Assembly: GCA_002393725.1 (NCBI GenBank)
Contig: DGTJ01000096.1
Span: 1-64,000, forward strand
Source: Prevotella sp. UBA4339
Lineage (GTDB): Bacteria; Bacteroidota; Bacteroidia; Bacteroidales; Bacteroidaceae
Direction of reading: 5' to 3'
DNA: 64,000 bases
A model generated the notes under the pieces. It was not told where the DNA came from and searched no databases. It was given only the letters and a program-made list of their open reading frames with translations. This document shows positions 40,781-49,848 of the stretch, piece after piece. The translations under genes were made by a program, and so were the position numbers. Every line of letters starts with the position of its first letter. The first letter of the stretch is position 1.

Positions 40781-40882
40781 ATGGACAGTCTTGACTATAT
40801 TTTCGGCCTCGCGGCACTGGCGTACATCGTGACAAGATCAGAGGTCATTGATCTTTTTTTCATTTGGGTCAGGGGACTTTGA
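40781..40882 (+). pseudogene. 5' remnant of a membrane protein gene
   Basis: Thirty-three codons, MDSLDYIFGLAALAYIVTRS then a short hydrophobic end that runs through a terminator hairpin and stops inside a REP-like motif. A promoter and a protein-like start with no body suggest a gene truncated by insertion. Confidence 0.35.
40834..40860 (+). terminator. Rho-independent terminator
   Basis: AAGATCA (40834-40840) pairs with TGATCTT (40849-40855), followed by five more T residues. It would stop transcripts from the RelE-type module. Confidence 0.7.
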
Positions 40883-41014
40883 CCCACTCAAACAATTGCC
40901 GAGACTACCAAATAAATAGTGGTTTTTTCGTATCTTTGCCCGCGTATTTAAATTAATGAAAGGAATGAATAACATCTGTAGTATCAACCAAAAGTGGGTC
41001 AGAGAACCGTCCCC
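40864..41014. repeat. REP-like inverted pair around a decayed insert
   Basis: Left motif TGGGTCAGGGGACTTTGACC (itself a hairpin) and right motif GTGGGTCAGAGAACCGTCCC are inverted with respect to each other. The latter resembles the GGGGACGGTTCTCTG motif of REPs mobilised by RAYT (IS200-like) transposases. Between them are a -7 box (40931-40938) and 50 bases without a frame, as if a transposase gene had been lost. Confidence 0.5.
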
Positions 41015-41029
41015 GTGATCAAGCGTGAT

Positions 41030-41051
41030 CATTCACTCAAAGAGCACAAAA
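41030..41051 (+). repeat. 22-bp direct repeat, right copy
   Basis: Exact match to 39958-39979. Confidence 0.75.
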
Positions 41052-41119
41052 GCCCCGTCACTATCGTGCCCTGAGAGAAAAAAATGGAAAATATGCTTGC
41101 AAAATTCACAAAATCTTCG

Positions 41120-41127
41120 TAACTTAG
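41120..41127 (+). promoter_or_regulatory. Near-consensus -7 box TAACTTAG
   Basis: One mismatch from TAnnTTTG, nine bases before the ATG of the AraC-type regulator; a nearly leaderless start. Confidence 0.4.
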
Positions 41128-41135
41128 CACCCGAA

Positions 41136-42281
41136 ATGAGAGAGATGCAATTCGCAGCCATAGTGCTGACGATGTCGATGGCCATGATCCTGATGACCAT
41201 GCTGCCCGCCGAGGTGAAGGATGACCGTGTGGCCAACCGCTCACGCTGGTGGATGGCTGGTGCACTGCTGCTGCTCACGGTGCAGTTCCTGCTGCAATAC
41301 CTGCTGGGATTGCGCCAGGAGGGCGTGGTGCAGGCAGTGATGCTCAATCTGATATGCTTCGTGCCCTGCTCGATGCTGCTCTCTATGAGCGTGCTCAACC
41401 TGCAGTTGCAGGGTCGCCCCCTGCATAGAGACTGGGCCGTAGGCGGAGCTGTCACACTGTGCATATCGGGCGGTTTCGCCATACTCGCACTGCTGCAGCA
41501 GAGCCATGCCGTCAGCCTCGACACGGGCAGTCTGCTGCGCATAGAGGTGGCAGGCAGCATCGTCTATGCCGCCCTGCAGCTGTACTACGGCCTTCGCATC
41601 GGCCGCCAGCTGCGGAAGATGGAGCAGGCACTCGACGACTACTATGCCCAGGAGCAGCCCGGCCTGCTGCGCTGGATGAAGGTGAGCATCGGCGGCCTGC
41701 TCGCACTGGCCCTCACCGTGCCCGCATTCATCTTCCTGCAGGGATTGCCGCTGGCGCTCTATGGAGTGTTCTTCGTCGTGGCCATCGTCTACCTGTGGTT
41801 CAGCATGGTGCGCTATATCATCTCTGAAGAGAGCCGTCGCATGAAGGAGGCAGCCGGCAGCGAGCAGACGGAGCAGGACGAGGAGCAAGCCCTCAGCGAT
41901 GAGGCACTCGCCCCGGCCGCTGACGGCTCTGCCGAAGCAGCTCGCAGTCTGGTGGAGGACAAAGTGGTCCAGTGGACAGAGCGTAAGGGCTACCTGAAAC
42001 AGGGACTCACCAAGAAGCAGGTGGCAGAGGCCATGCAGCTGTCCGACAATCAGCTTGGAGAATGGATCAGGGCGCAGGGATACAAGTCGTTCAGACAGTG
42101 GATGAACACGCTGTGCATCGAAGAGGCCACACGGCAGCTGTCGACGCACGGCGACTTCAACATCGGATCGATAGCCGACCTCTGCGGCATCAGCCGGTCA
42201 CACTTCCACCGGCTGTTCAGACAGTACACCGGCACCACTCCGGCCCAATATCAAAAACTAACCCTGGAGAGAAAGCAATGA
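41136..42281 (+). CDS. Membrane-anchored AraC-family regulator
   Basis: A 381-residue protein from the ATG at 41136. The first ~225 residues form about seven hydrophobic helices (for example [20 protein letters not shown] and [19 protein letters not shown]). A charged linker rich in E, Q and A follows, then an AraC-type double helix-turn-helix (about 285-378): [20 protein letters not shown] and '[21 protein letters not shown]'. This 7TM-AraC design is typical of Bacteroidetes sensor-regulators of unknown signal. It ends in an ATGA overlap with the patatin pseudogene, so the two formed an operon. Confidence 0.85.
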   Translation: MREMQFAAIVLTMSMAMILMTMLPAEVKDDRVANRSRWWMAGALLLLTVQFLLQYLLGLRQEGVVQAVMLNLICFVPCSMLLSMSVLNLQLQGRPLHRDWAVGGAVTLCISGGFAILALLQQSHAVSLDTGSLLRIEVAGSIVYAALQLYYGLRIGRQLRKMEQALDDYYAQEQPGLLRWMKVSIGGLLALALTVPAFIFLQGLPLALYGVFFVVAIVYLWFSMVRYIISEESRRMKEAAGSEQTEQDEEQALSDEALAPAADGSAEAARSLVEDKVVQWTERKGYLKQGLTKKQVAEAMQLSDNQLGEWIRAQGYKSFRQWMNTLCIEEATRQLSTHGDFNIGSIADLCGISRSHFHRLFRQYTGTTPAQYQKLTLERKQ

Positions 42282-42587
42282 AGTATACGATGAAGAAATC
42301 ACTGACGCTCAACTGCGCATTATTCATCTTGCGCTGTGCATTATATCTGGCTCCCGTGCTGATGTGTGCGGCAGCAAGTGCCGAAGAACTGCTGCCGCGC
42401 GACCAAACGGCTGCAAAGGCGCACGACAAGGCTAAGCACAGGAAGAAGGTGGCAGTGGTGCTCAGCGGCGGCGGTGCCAAGGGCATGGCCCACATCGGAG
42501 TGCTGAAGGTGCTGGAGAAGGCGGGCATACCTGTCGACATCGTCACGGAAGGCATACTTCTACCTGAACCTCGGATATGAATTTTAG
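42278..42587 (+). pseudogene. Patatin-like phospholipase with large internal deletion
   Basis: The start is normal: signal peptide [20 protein letters not shown] (again built on GCAT/ATGC repeats), then [23 protein letters not shown] and GIPVDIVT, the patatin oxyanion-hole region. The next residues should give the GxSxG serine motif, but the frame runs to a stop after ten unrelated codons. In another frame the DNA reads [12 protein letters not shown] and stops, a typical end of an outer-membrane barrel. This fits deletion of the middle of a patatin-BamA-type gene with a frame change near 42546. The catalytic serine and aspartate are gone, so it must be inactive. Confidence 0.8.
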
Positions 42588-42611
42588 ATTTAATTATAAT
42601 AATTAAGTATT

Positions 42612-43589
42612 ATGAGCAAGATTAAGACTATCGGTATTTTGACGTCGGGTGGCGATGCTCCCGGCATGAATGCGGCAATACGCGCCGTGACACGTGCAGG
42701 TATCTACAACCAGTTTAAGATCAAGGGCATCTATCGTGGATTCGACGGTCTCATCAAGGGTGAGATAAAGGACTTCACCACTGAGGATGTGAGCGGTATT
42801 ATCACCCGAGGCGGCACCATACTGAAGACAGCCCGCTCGAAGGAGTTTATGACGCCCGAAGGTCGCCAGAAGGCTTACGAGACCTGCCAGCAGCACGGCA
42901 TCGACGCACTGGTGGTGATAGGTGGTAACGGATCGCTGACAGGAGCCTGGAACTTCGGAGTGGAGTTCGACTATCCCGTCATCGGACTGCCCGGCACCAT
43001 CGACAACGACCTCTACGGCACTGATGCCACTATCGGATACGACACTACGATGAACACCATCATGGAGTGTGTGGACCGCATCCGTGACACTGCCAACTCC
43101 CACGAGCGCATCTTCTTCGTCGAGGTGATGGGGCGCGATGCCGGTTTCCTGGCTCAGAACTGCGCTATAGCCTGCGGTGCCGAAGCTGCTATCGTGCCTG
43201 AGGAGACAACCGACGTAGACCAGCTGGCTGCATTCATGGGCAGAGGCATAAGAAAGTCGAAGAAGTCGTGTATCGTCATCGTGTCAGAGAGTCCCAAGTG
43301 CGGTGCCCTCTACTATGCAGACCGCGTGAAGAATGAGTTCCCGGAGTTCGATGTGCGCGTGTCTATTCTCGGACACCTGCAGCGAGGAGGCTCGCCCTCA
43401 GCACGCGACCGCATACTGGCAAGCTGTATGGGCGTGGGAGCCATTGAGGCTTTCATCCAGGGACAGCGTAATGTCATGATAGGATACCGAATGAACGAGA
43501 TAGTGTACGTGCCTTTCTCAGAGTGCATCCGCACCGACAAGCGTTTCGACAAGAGACTTATCAGTGTGCTGGATGAGTTGAGTATTTAG
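42612..43589 (+). CDS. pfkA: 6-phosphofructokinase
   Basis: A 325-residue cytosolic glycolytic enzyme phosphorylating fructose 6-phosphate. Motifs: [17 protein letters not shown] (residues ~9-25), GGNGSLTGA (~103, glycine at the ATP-discriminating place, so ATP- rather than PPi-dependent by that rule), and [19 protein letters not shown] (~125-143, with the catalytic Asp in TIDND). Length is that of the classical bacterial PfkA. No clear -7 box is visible in the 24-base gap after the patatin remnant, so it may be expressed from upstream. Confidence 0.95.
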   Translation: MSKIKTIGILTSGGDAPGMNAAIRAVTRAGIYNQFKIKGIYRGFDGLIKGEIKDFTTEDVSGIITRGGTILKTARSKEFMTPEGRQKAYETCQQHGIDALVVIGGNGSLTGAWNFGVEFDYPVIGLPGTIDNDLYGTDATIGYDTTMNTIMECVDRIRDTANSHERIFFVEVMGRDAGFLAQNCAIACGAEAAIVPEETTDVDQLAAFMGRGIRKSKKSCIVIVSESPKCGALYYADRVKNEFPEFDVRVSILGHLQRGGSPSARDRILASCMGVGAIEAFIQGQRNVMIGYRMNEIVYVPFSECIRTDKRFDKRLISVLDELSI

Positions 43590-43668
43590 TGTGGAATGTG
43601 GAATGTGGAATGTGGAATGAGGAATGTGGAATGTGGAATGTGGAATGAGGAATGTGAAATGAGGAATG
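43590..43668. repeat. GGAATGT simple repeat upstream of and into GH31 gene
   Basis: About ten GGAATGT/GAGGAAT units between pfkA and the GH31 gene, running into its first codons; the following GCATTGTGCATT units encode its signal peptide. Confidence 0.75.
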
Positions 43669-46073
43669 TGAATTATGCATTGTGCATTGCGCTTTTTGCA
43701 TTATGCATCGGGTATTGTACGGCGGGATTTGCACAGGAGGTGAAGGTGGAGTTCTTTACGCCAGGTATTGTACATGTCGTAAAGGGACAGCCTACAAAGT
43801 CGCTGGTGGTCATCGCTCAGCCTGAAGAGGTGGCAGTAGCCAGGAAAGGAAACTCCTGGACGAGTAGTGAACTGACCGTGAGGCAGGACGCAAAGGGTAA
43901 CCTGACCTTCCTGACAGCAAAAGGAAAGGTGCTGCTCAGAGAAAAGGGCTGCGACGTGGCTGAGGTGAGCCAGACTTTCACCCTCGACAAGGACGAGGCA
44001 ATCTACGGACTTGGCACCATTCAGAACGGCAAGATGAATCGTCGCGGTGAGAAGAAGCGTATGGAGCAGTCGAACCTCGAGGACTTCCAGAGCGTTGTGC
44101 AGTCGATAAAGGGCTGGGGCATATATTGGGAGAACTACTCTCCGACTCTCTTCGAAGACAATGCCAACGGCATGACCTTCAACTCTGAGGCAGGGGAGGG
44201 TATCGACTACTATTTCATGTATGGCGGCTCTGCCGACGGAGTGATTGCACAGATGCGCCATCTCTCTGGCAACGTGCCGATGTTCCCTCTGTGGACGTAC
44301 GGCTTCTGGCAGTCGAAGGAGAGATATAAGACTGCTGCTGAGACGGAGAGCATAGTGGATAAGTATCGTGAGCTGCAAGTGCCTCTCGACGGTATCATAC
44401 AGGACTGGCAGTATTGGGGTTCCAACTATCTGTGGAATGCTATGGACTTCCTGGCAGAAGACTTTGCCAAGGGACCTCAGATGATAAAGAATGTCCACGA
44501 TAAGCATGCTCACTTCATGATCTCTATCTGGGCAAGTTTCGGACCCCAGACTCAGCAGTTCCGTGAACTTGATGAGAAGGGTCTCCTGCTGCCTATCGAG
44601 ACATGGCCGCAGAGTGGTCTCTCGCATATCTGGCCTCCACGTATGGACTATCCGTCGGGCGTAAAGGTGTACGATGCATTCAGCCCTGAGGCACGCGCTA
44701 TCTATTGGAGATATCTTAAGAAACTGTATGACTATGGTACTGATGCCTGGTGGATGGACTCTACCGACCCAGACTTCTTCAATCCTCGTGAGAGCGATTA
44801 CGGGCATAAGGTCTATGGAGGCACATGGCGCTCGCAGCGTAATGCGTTCCCTCTGGAGACCGTTCGAGGCATCTATCAGTCGCAGCGCCAGTCAGCTGAC
44901 ACCCAACCTCTGTCACCCAACAGTTCTAAACGAGTATTCATCATGACCCGTAGTAGTTTTGCAGGTCAGCAGCACTATGGCTCAAACATGTGGAGCGGCG
45001 ATGTGGCTTCATCGTGGGACATGCTTCGCAAACAAGTGCCAGCAGGACTGAGCTTCTCGCTGACGGGGAATCCTAACTTCAATACCGATATCGGGGGATT
45101 CTTCTGCGGGGCGTATAATACACGTGGATCTGGCTCTGCACCAAGGAATCCTCAGTTCCAGGAGCTGTACGTGCGATGGATGCAGTATGGATTGTTCTGT
45201 CCTGTGTTCCGCAGTCACGGTGCCGATGCTCCTCGTGAGATATGGCAGTTCGGAAAGAAGGGCGAGCCCGTTTACGATGCCATCGAGAAAATGATTCGCC
45301 TGCGATATCGCCTTATACCTTATTTATATAGCACCGCATGGCAGGTTACTTCTGCCAATGAGAGCTATCTGCGACCTCTCTTCAGTGACTTCGCTGACGA
45401 CAGGAAGGTGTGGAACACCACAGATGAGTTTATGTTCGGACGCAGCATCCTTGCAGCTCCTATTGTTGACCCGCAGTACACTGGGGAGAAAATCATCAAG
45501 GAAGATGCGATGACAGGATGGGATAAGAAGGAGGAAGGAGAAAGGAGTAAGGAGGAAGGAAAAAGGAGTAAGGAGGAAGGAGAAAGGAGTAAGGAGAAAG
45601 GAAAAATGACTGACTGGAGTGCTTCGAGGACGGCTGTGAAGTATCTGCCGAAGGGCGCTCTGTGGTATGACTTCTGGACAAACAAAGCATATAAGGGCGG
45701 ACAGAGCATCACTATAGAGACCTCTTTCGACCGTGTGCCGATGTTCGTACGTGCAGGAAGCATCCTGCCCCTTGGACCTGAGATGCAGTATGTGGGAGAG
45801 AAACCTTGGGACAACCTTGAAATGCGTATATATCCTGGAGCTGACGGCCACTTCACACTCTATGAGGATGAGGGCGATGGATACAACTATGAGAAGGGGG
45901 TATATACTACTATCGACTTCCACTGGAACAACAAGACTCGTACACTTTATATCAGTGACCGGAAAGGTGAGTATCCTGGTATGATAAATAACCGCCGCTT
46001 CACCATCGTGCTTCCTGATGGCACAACGACATCAGTAGACTACGACGGGAAGTCAAAGTCGGTTAATCTTTAA
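43659..46073 (+). CDS. Glycoside hydrolase family 31
   Basis: An 804-residue exported enzyme from the ATG at 43659 (further in-frame ATGs upstream lie inside pure repeat). The signal peptide NYALCIALFALCIGYCTAGF is repeat-derived. Domains: N-terminal beta-sandwich (~30-200), TIM barrel (~210-600) with WWMDSTDPD, where Asp367 is the likely nucleophile, and WSGDV with Asp448 as likely acid/base; C-terminal beta domains of DUF5110 type to the end. GH31 covers alpha-glucosidase, alpha-xylosidase and related activities; specificity is not readable here. A KEEGERSKEEGKRSKEEGER insertion around residues 625-650 is encoded by GGAAGGA-type repeats. Confidence 0.9.
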   Translation: MRNVNYALCIALFALCIGYCTAGFAQEVKVEFFTPGIVHVVKGQPTKSLVVIAQPEEVAVARKGNSWTSSELTVRQDAKGNLTFLTAKGKVLLREKGCDVAEVSQTFTLDKDEAIYGLGTIQNGKMNRRGEKKRMEQSNLEDFQSVVQSIKGWGIYWENYSPTLFEDNANGMTFNSEAGEGIDYYFMYGGSADGVIAQMRHLSGNVPMFPLWTYGFWQSKERYKTAAETESIVDKYRELQVPLDGIIQDWQYWGSNYLWNAMDFLAEDFAKGPQMIKNVHDKHAHFMISIWASFGPQTQQFRELDEKGLLLPIETWPQSGLSHIWPPRMDYPSGVKVYDAFSPEARAIYWRYLKKLYDYGTDAWWMDSTDPDFFNPRESDYGHKVYGGTWRSQRNAFPLETVRGIYQSQRQSADTQPLSPNSSKRVFIMTRSSFAGQQHYGSNMWSGDVASSWDMLRKQVPAGLSFSLTGNPNFNTDIGGFFCGAYNTRGSGSAPRNPQFQELYVRWMQYGLFCPVFRSHGADAPREIWQFGKKGEPVYDAIEKMIRLRYRLIPYLYSTAWQVTSANESYLRPLFSDFADDRKVWNTTDEFMFGRSILAAPIVDPQYTGEKIIKEDAMTGWDKKEEGERSKEEGKRSKEEGERSKEKGKMTDWSASRTAVKYLPKGALWYDFWTNKAYKGGQSITIETSFDRVPMFVRAGSILPLGPEMQYVGEKPWDNLEMRIYPGADGHFTLYEDEGDGYNYEKGVYTTIDFHWNNKTRTLYISDRKGEYPGMINNRRFTIVLPDGTTTSVDYDGKSKSVNL
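45528..45604. repeat. In-frame GGAAGGA repeat inside GH31
   Basis: Tandem AAGGAGGAAGGAGAAAGGAG units about 75 bp long, adding about 26 charged residues to a C-terminal part of the enzyme without breaking the frame. Confidence 0.8.
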
Positions 46074-46087
46074 TACTGAGTCGCACA

Positions 46088-47038
46088 ATGCGTTATACTG
46101 CTGCATTTCCTGAATGTGCATTCTTGCTGGCTCTCCTGCTCTCGATGACCGCATGTCATAATAATGGCAAAGCTGTCACTGTGGCTCTCACTCCAGAGCA
46201 GGAGCTGCTGGCAGAAATCAATAATATCGATAGCGTAACATTTCAAACGATTGTCAATCCTGACTCTGTAGAAGGTTTTGACAAGTTGTCAACCTTGTCT
46301 GCAGAGGCATGGATGCTCATTGATGACTCTACGGGGATGGTCATCAGTCAGAAGTATGCCAACGAACCTCAGTATATGGCCTCACTCACCAAGATGATGA
46401 CTTGTCTGCTGGCTCTTGAGAATGGTAATATGGCTGATACCGTTGAGATAACCAAAGATGTCTTCATCAACAGGAATTCGAGGGTAAGACTGGGTGAGCG
46501 CTATCTGCTGGGCAACCTGATATATGAAATGATGCTGCAGAGCGACAACGATGCCGCCTATGCCATAGCAAAGCACCTGGCGGGCGACACCCTGAAGTTC
46601 TGTGAGATCATGAACGAAAAGGCTGCATATATCGGCATGTCAAACACGCACTTTGCCAATCCTAACGGTATGCCAAACATTAATAACTATAGTACAGCCT
46701 GCGACCTTATCCGGCTGGCTCGCTATAGCATGCGCGACAGTGCATTTGCAACTGTCGTAGGTACTGTTTACAAGGACGTGCCGCTTGTCGATGGCAGGCA
46801 TATGGCATGCTACAACACTAACGTGCTGCTGAATAAATATCAGGGGTGTATCGGCATCAAGACAGGATTTACCCGTCAGGCAGGTAACTGTCTGGCTTCT
46901 GCTGCCACCCGCGACGGCATCACCCTATATCTTATACTGCTCAACAGTCGTAGCAGATCGTCGCGCTTCAATGAGTCGGCCATTTTGCTCGACTATGGCT
47001 TCAAGGCCATGAAGGCTTTTCGTGCCCTCAGACCTTGA
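46088..47038 (+). CDS. D-alanyl-D-alanine carboxypeptidase-like lipoprotein (S11)
   Basis: A 316-residue lipoprotein (lipobox LSMTAC, Cys23) of the penicillin-binding S11 family. All three motifs are present: SLTK (S99, K102), SDN (152-154) and KTG (258-260). DacA-type enzymes trim the terminal D-Ala of peptidoglycan pentapeptides. There is no C-terminal anchor helix; the lipid anchor replaces it. It lies 14 bases after the GH31 gene on the same strand and may share its transcript. Confidence 0.9.
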   Translation: MRYTAAFPECAFLLALLLSMTACHNNGKAVTVALTPEQELLAEINNIDSVTFQTIVNPDSVEGFDKLSTLSAEAWMLIDDSTGMVISQKYANEPQYMASLTKMMTCLLALENGNMADTVEITKDVFINRNSRVRLGERYLLGNLIYEMMLQSDNDAAYAIAKHLAGDTLKFCEIMNEKAAYIGMSNTHFANPNGMPNINNYSTACDLIRLARYSMRDSAFATVVGTVYKDVPLVDGRHMACYNTNVLLNKYQGCIGIKTGFTRQAGNCLASAATRDGITLYLILLNSRSRSSRFNESAILLDYGFKAMKAFRALRP

Positions 47039-47046
47039 AGCGGGAG

Positions 47047-47361
47047 TTATGCGTCGCCTTTAGGCATAAAAGGTGAGATGGTGCGAGGCTCCTGATTGGG
47101 AATCTTTATCTCACCAAACTCACGCTCGTAGCGGAAGATGTTCTCCTGAAGAGCTCCAAGCAGGCGCTTTGCATGCTCTGGAGCCAGGATGACGCGACTC
47201 TTAACCTGAGCCTTGGGCACTCCTGGGAGCACTCGGGCAAAGTCGATCACGAAATCACTTGAGCCATGGGTGATGATGGCGAAATTAGCATATTCACCCT
47301 GTGCCACGTCTACTGGCAGTTCTATCTGCAGGCCTTGCTGCTTGTCATCGTTCTGAGGCAT
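47047..47361 (-). CDS. DUF3467 domain-containing protein
   Basis: A 104-residue protein from the ATG at 47361 (the 19 upstream codons are CATTCC repeat, reading HSTFLIPHSTFNIP). The DUF3467 pattern is visible in YANFAIITHGSSDFVIDFAR and 'VKSRVILAPEHAKRLLGAL'. The family is small, widespread and of unknown function. It lies on the same strand downstream of GH3, separated by repeat DNA. Confidence 0.88.
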   Translation of the reverse strand: MPQNDDKQQGLQIELPVDVAQGEYANFAIITHGSSDFVIDFARVLPGVPKAQVKSRVILAPEHAKRLLGALQENIFRYEREFGEIKIPNQEPRTISPFMPKGDA

Positions 47362-47415
47362 TGTTGGAATGTTAAATGTGGAATGAGGAATGAGGAATGT
47401 GGAATGAGAAATGTG
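47362..47415. repeat. GGAATG simple repeat between GH3 and DUF3467
   Basis: GGAATGAGGAATGAGGAATG-type units filling the gap between the two genes. Confidence 0.7.
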
Positions 47416-47417
47416 CA

Positions 47418-49748
47418 TTAAATATTCGGCTCGTCCCAGATCTTGGTCTGAGTGCAGGCGGTGGAAACGGTCTGATTGCCAACCTTGAGGATGAAGTCAC
47501 CCTCTTCGAGGGTCCACTTGCAGTCGGCACCTACGAAGGCGAGTTTCTTTGCAGGAAGCTGGAAGGTGACTGTCTTCACCTCGCCTGGCTCTAAGGATAT
47601 CTTAGTGAAGTCACGCAGACGGCGGTTGTCAGGAACGATGCTGGCTACGAGATCGCTCGAATAGAGCAGCACTGCCTCTTTTCCGGCACGATTGCCTGTA
47701 TTCTTCACATCAACGGTGACGGTGAGGATGTCATCTGCCGTAAATGTGGACTTGTCAACCTTCAGGTTCGAATATTCGTATGTGGTATAGCTGATGCCAT
47801 AGCCGAAGGGCCACTGAAGTGATACCTTGGCATCGTAGTTGTAGGCTCCTGCCATCGTGCCTACTTCCTCGCTGACCTTATAGTCGTAGGTGTTCAGGGA
47901 GTTGATTTCGCGAGGGTAGGTGTAAGGCATCTTGGCAGAGAAGTTGGCATCGCCTGCAAGAAGGTTGGCAAGGGCATCGCCGCCGTAGTTGCCTGGGATG
48001 AGGATATCAATGACGGCTTTTGCGAGAGGCTCGATGTCTGCAATCAGACGCGGACGACCTTCATTGAGCACAAGGATGATGGGCTTGCCGGTCTTTGCAA
48101 GTTCCTTCACGAGGTTGCGCTGGTTCTCTGAGAGCCACAGGTCGCTGAGATTGCCAGGAGTCTCAGTGTATGAGTTCTCTCCAATGGCGGCTATGATGAC
48201 ATCTGTCTGGGCAGCAGCGCTTACGACCTTTTCTATCTGGGGCTCGTTCTCGTCGTAGTAAGCTTTCTTCTCATTATATGTCACGCCCTGTTCGAGGATA
48301 ATATTCTCCTTGCCGTACTTATTGCACAGAGCCTCATAGATGGTGTTGTACTTTTCTGCGAGGTCCTCTGCATTAGAACCCTGCCAGGTGTAGCTCCAGC
48401 CTCCGTGAAGGCAGCGCATCTGGTTGGCATTCGGACCGGTGAGGAGTATCTTCTTCCCCTTGGCGAGTGGCAGGATACCGTCGTTCTTAAGCAGCACTTC
48501 CGACTCCTCGGCAGCCTGCAGGGCTTTTGCCGCAAACTCGTCGCAGCCGAACTTCTCGAATCCCTTGCCGCCTGTGTTAGGCTCGTCAAAGAGGTTCAGG
48601 CGGTATTTCACGCGGAGGATGCGCCGTACGGCATCGTCGATACGGCTCATAGGCACCTTGCCCTCATTGACCAGCTCCTTAAGGAGTATGCAGAAGTCCA
48701 CACTGTAGGGGTCCATCGACATGTCGATGCCTGCGTTGATGGCTATGCGGATGGCGTCTTTCTTGTCCTTGGCAACCTTCTCTCGGGTGAAGAGGTTATT
48801 AATGTCTGACCAGTCGGTGACGAGCATTCCGTCCCATCCGAGGTCTTCCTTCAGCCACTTCGTCAAATATTCATAGCTGGCATGTACAGGAACTCCGTTG
48901 ATTGATGCTGAATTGACCATCATCGTCAGTGTTCCGGCTAAGGCAGCGGCCTTGAACGGCTCAAAGTACTTCTCACGGATAATCTGTGGTGCAAGGTATG
49001 CTGGGGTGCGGTCTTTGCCCGACCAGGGAGCTCCGTAGGCGAAATAGTGCTTGGTGCTGGTGCCTACGTGGAAACGGTCGATATGGTTGGGATCGTCGCC
49101 CTGATAGCCCTTGATCTCTGCAGTCACCATCTTTGAGTTGACGATGGCATCTTCTCCGAAGCTCTCGTAGACACGAGGCCAGCGGGGGTCGCGGCTGAGG
49201 TCTACCACTGGATTGTACACCCACGGACAGTTGGCGGCACGGCTCTCGTAGGCTGTGATTTCTGCACCTGTGAATGCGAGGTCGGTATTGAATGAAGCTC
49301 CGATATTGATGGGCTGGGGGAAGAGCGTTCCTCCCTGGGTATAGGTTACACCGTGATTGTGGTCAAGGCCGTACACATCAGGTATTCCGATATACTTCAT
49401 CGACTTCTCCTGTATCAGCCTGATCCACTTCTGCCATTGCTCCACGCTTGCGGCACGGGTGGCAGGGGCATTGAGGATGGAGCCGATCTTCCATTTGGAG
49501 ATAATCGTGTCGAGCATCGTCTCATTGAGAGTCCAGGTGCCCTTGCTCCAGTCGGTCTTGCCCATCACGTCGAGGTTGAGCTCAAGCATCTGGCCGATCT
49601 TCTCGTCGAGGGTCATCTTCTTGAGGGTCTTCTCAATCTTTGCCTCCAGCTTGGCATCGCGAGGGATGGCTGGGGTAACATTACTTTGGGCTACTGCGAT
49701 ACTCACTGCGCAGCCCATGATAACGGTCATTAAAGTCTTTCTCTTCAT
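47418..49748 (-). CDS. Glycoside hydrolase family 3 (beta-glucosidase type)
   Basis: A 776-residue exported enzyme (signal peptide ending SIAVAQ). The N-terminal barrel (~35-370) has [11 protein letters not shown] (~229-239) and MLVTDWSD with Asp312, the GH3 nucleophile. The alpha/beta sandwich domain (~400-610) has [20 protein letters not shown]. The C-terminal fibronectin-like domain (~660-776) has [16 protein letters not shown]. The layout matches beta-glucosidase/xylosidase enzymes that work on oligosaccharides in the periplasm. It has a good promoter, divergent from the permease. Confidence 0.93.
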   Translation of the reverse strand: MKRKTLMTVIMGCAVSIAVAQSNVTPAIPRDAKLEAKIEKTLKKMTLDEKIGQMLELNLDVMGKTDWSKGTWTLNETMLDTIISKWKIGSILNAPATRAASVEQWQKWIRLIQEKSMKYIGIPDVYGLDHNHGVTYTQGGTLFPQPINIGASFNTDLAFTGAEITAYESRAANCPWVYNPVVDLSRDPRWPRVYESFGEDAIVNSKMVTAEIKGYQGDDPNHIDRFHVGTSTKHYFAYGAPWSGKDRTPAYLAPQIIREKYFEPFKAAALAGTLTMMVNSASINGVPVHASYEYLTKWLKEDLGWDGMLVTDWSDINNLFTREKVAKDKKDAIRIAINAGIDMSMDPYSVDFCILLKELVNEGKVPMSRIDDAVRRILRVKYRLNLFDEPNTGGKGFEKFGCDEFAAKALQAAEESEVLLKNDGILPLAKGKKILLTGPNANQMRCLHGGWSYTWQGSNAEDLAEKYNTIYEALCNKYGKENIILEQGVTYNEKKAYYDENEPQIEKVVSAAAQTDVIIAAIGENSYTETPGNLSDLWLSENQRNLVKELAKTGKPIILVLNEGRPRLIADIEPLAKAVIDILIPGNYGGDALANLLAGDANFSAKMPYTYPREINSLNTYDYKVSEEVGTMAGAYNYDAKVSLQWPFGYGISYTTYEYSNLKVDKSTFTADDILTVTVDVKNTGNRAGKEAVLLYSSDLVASIVPDNRRLRDFTKISLEPGEVKTVTFQLPAKKLAFVGADCKWTLEEGDFILKVGNQTVSTACTQTKIWDEPNI

Positions 49749-49781
49749 AATTCGTTTTTAATTATTTCATAATTTTGGGGT

Positions 49782-49789
49782 CAAAGTTA
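49782..49789 (-). promoter_or_regulatory. -7 box TAACTTTG for GH3
   Basis: Perfect minus-strand box, 34 bases before the ATG. Confidence 0.7.
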
Positions 49790-49832
49790 CGACTTTTTTT
49801 CCAAAGACAATAGCGTTTTGACAAAAAAAGTG

Positions 49833-49840
49833 TATCTTTG
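49833..49840 (+). promoter_or_regulatory. -7 box TATCTTTG, near-leaderless permease promoter
   Basis: Perfect box only 8 bases before the permease ATG, with TTTTGACA about 15 bases upstream of it. The transcript should begin within a few bases of the start codon. Confidence 0.7.
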
Positions 49841-49848
49841 CATCAGAA

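Noticed and set aside
41241..42149. A 302-codon minus-strand frame
   Set aside because: It is antisense to the AraC-type regulator and rich in H, Q and L, a mirror-frame effect.
42612..43589. PPi-dependent phosphofructokinase
   Set aside because: The discriminating position in GGNGS is glycine rather than the aspartate of PPi-dependent enzymes, so the ATP-type is preferred.
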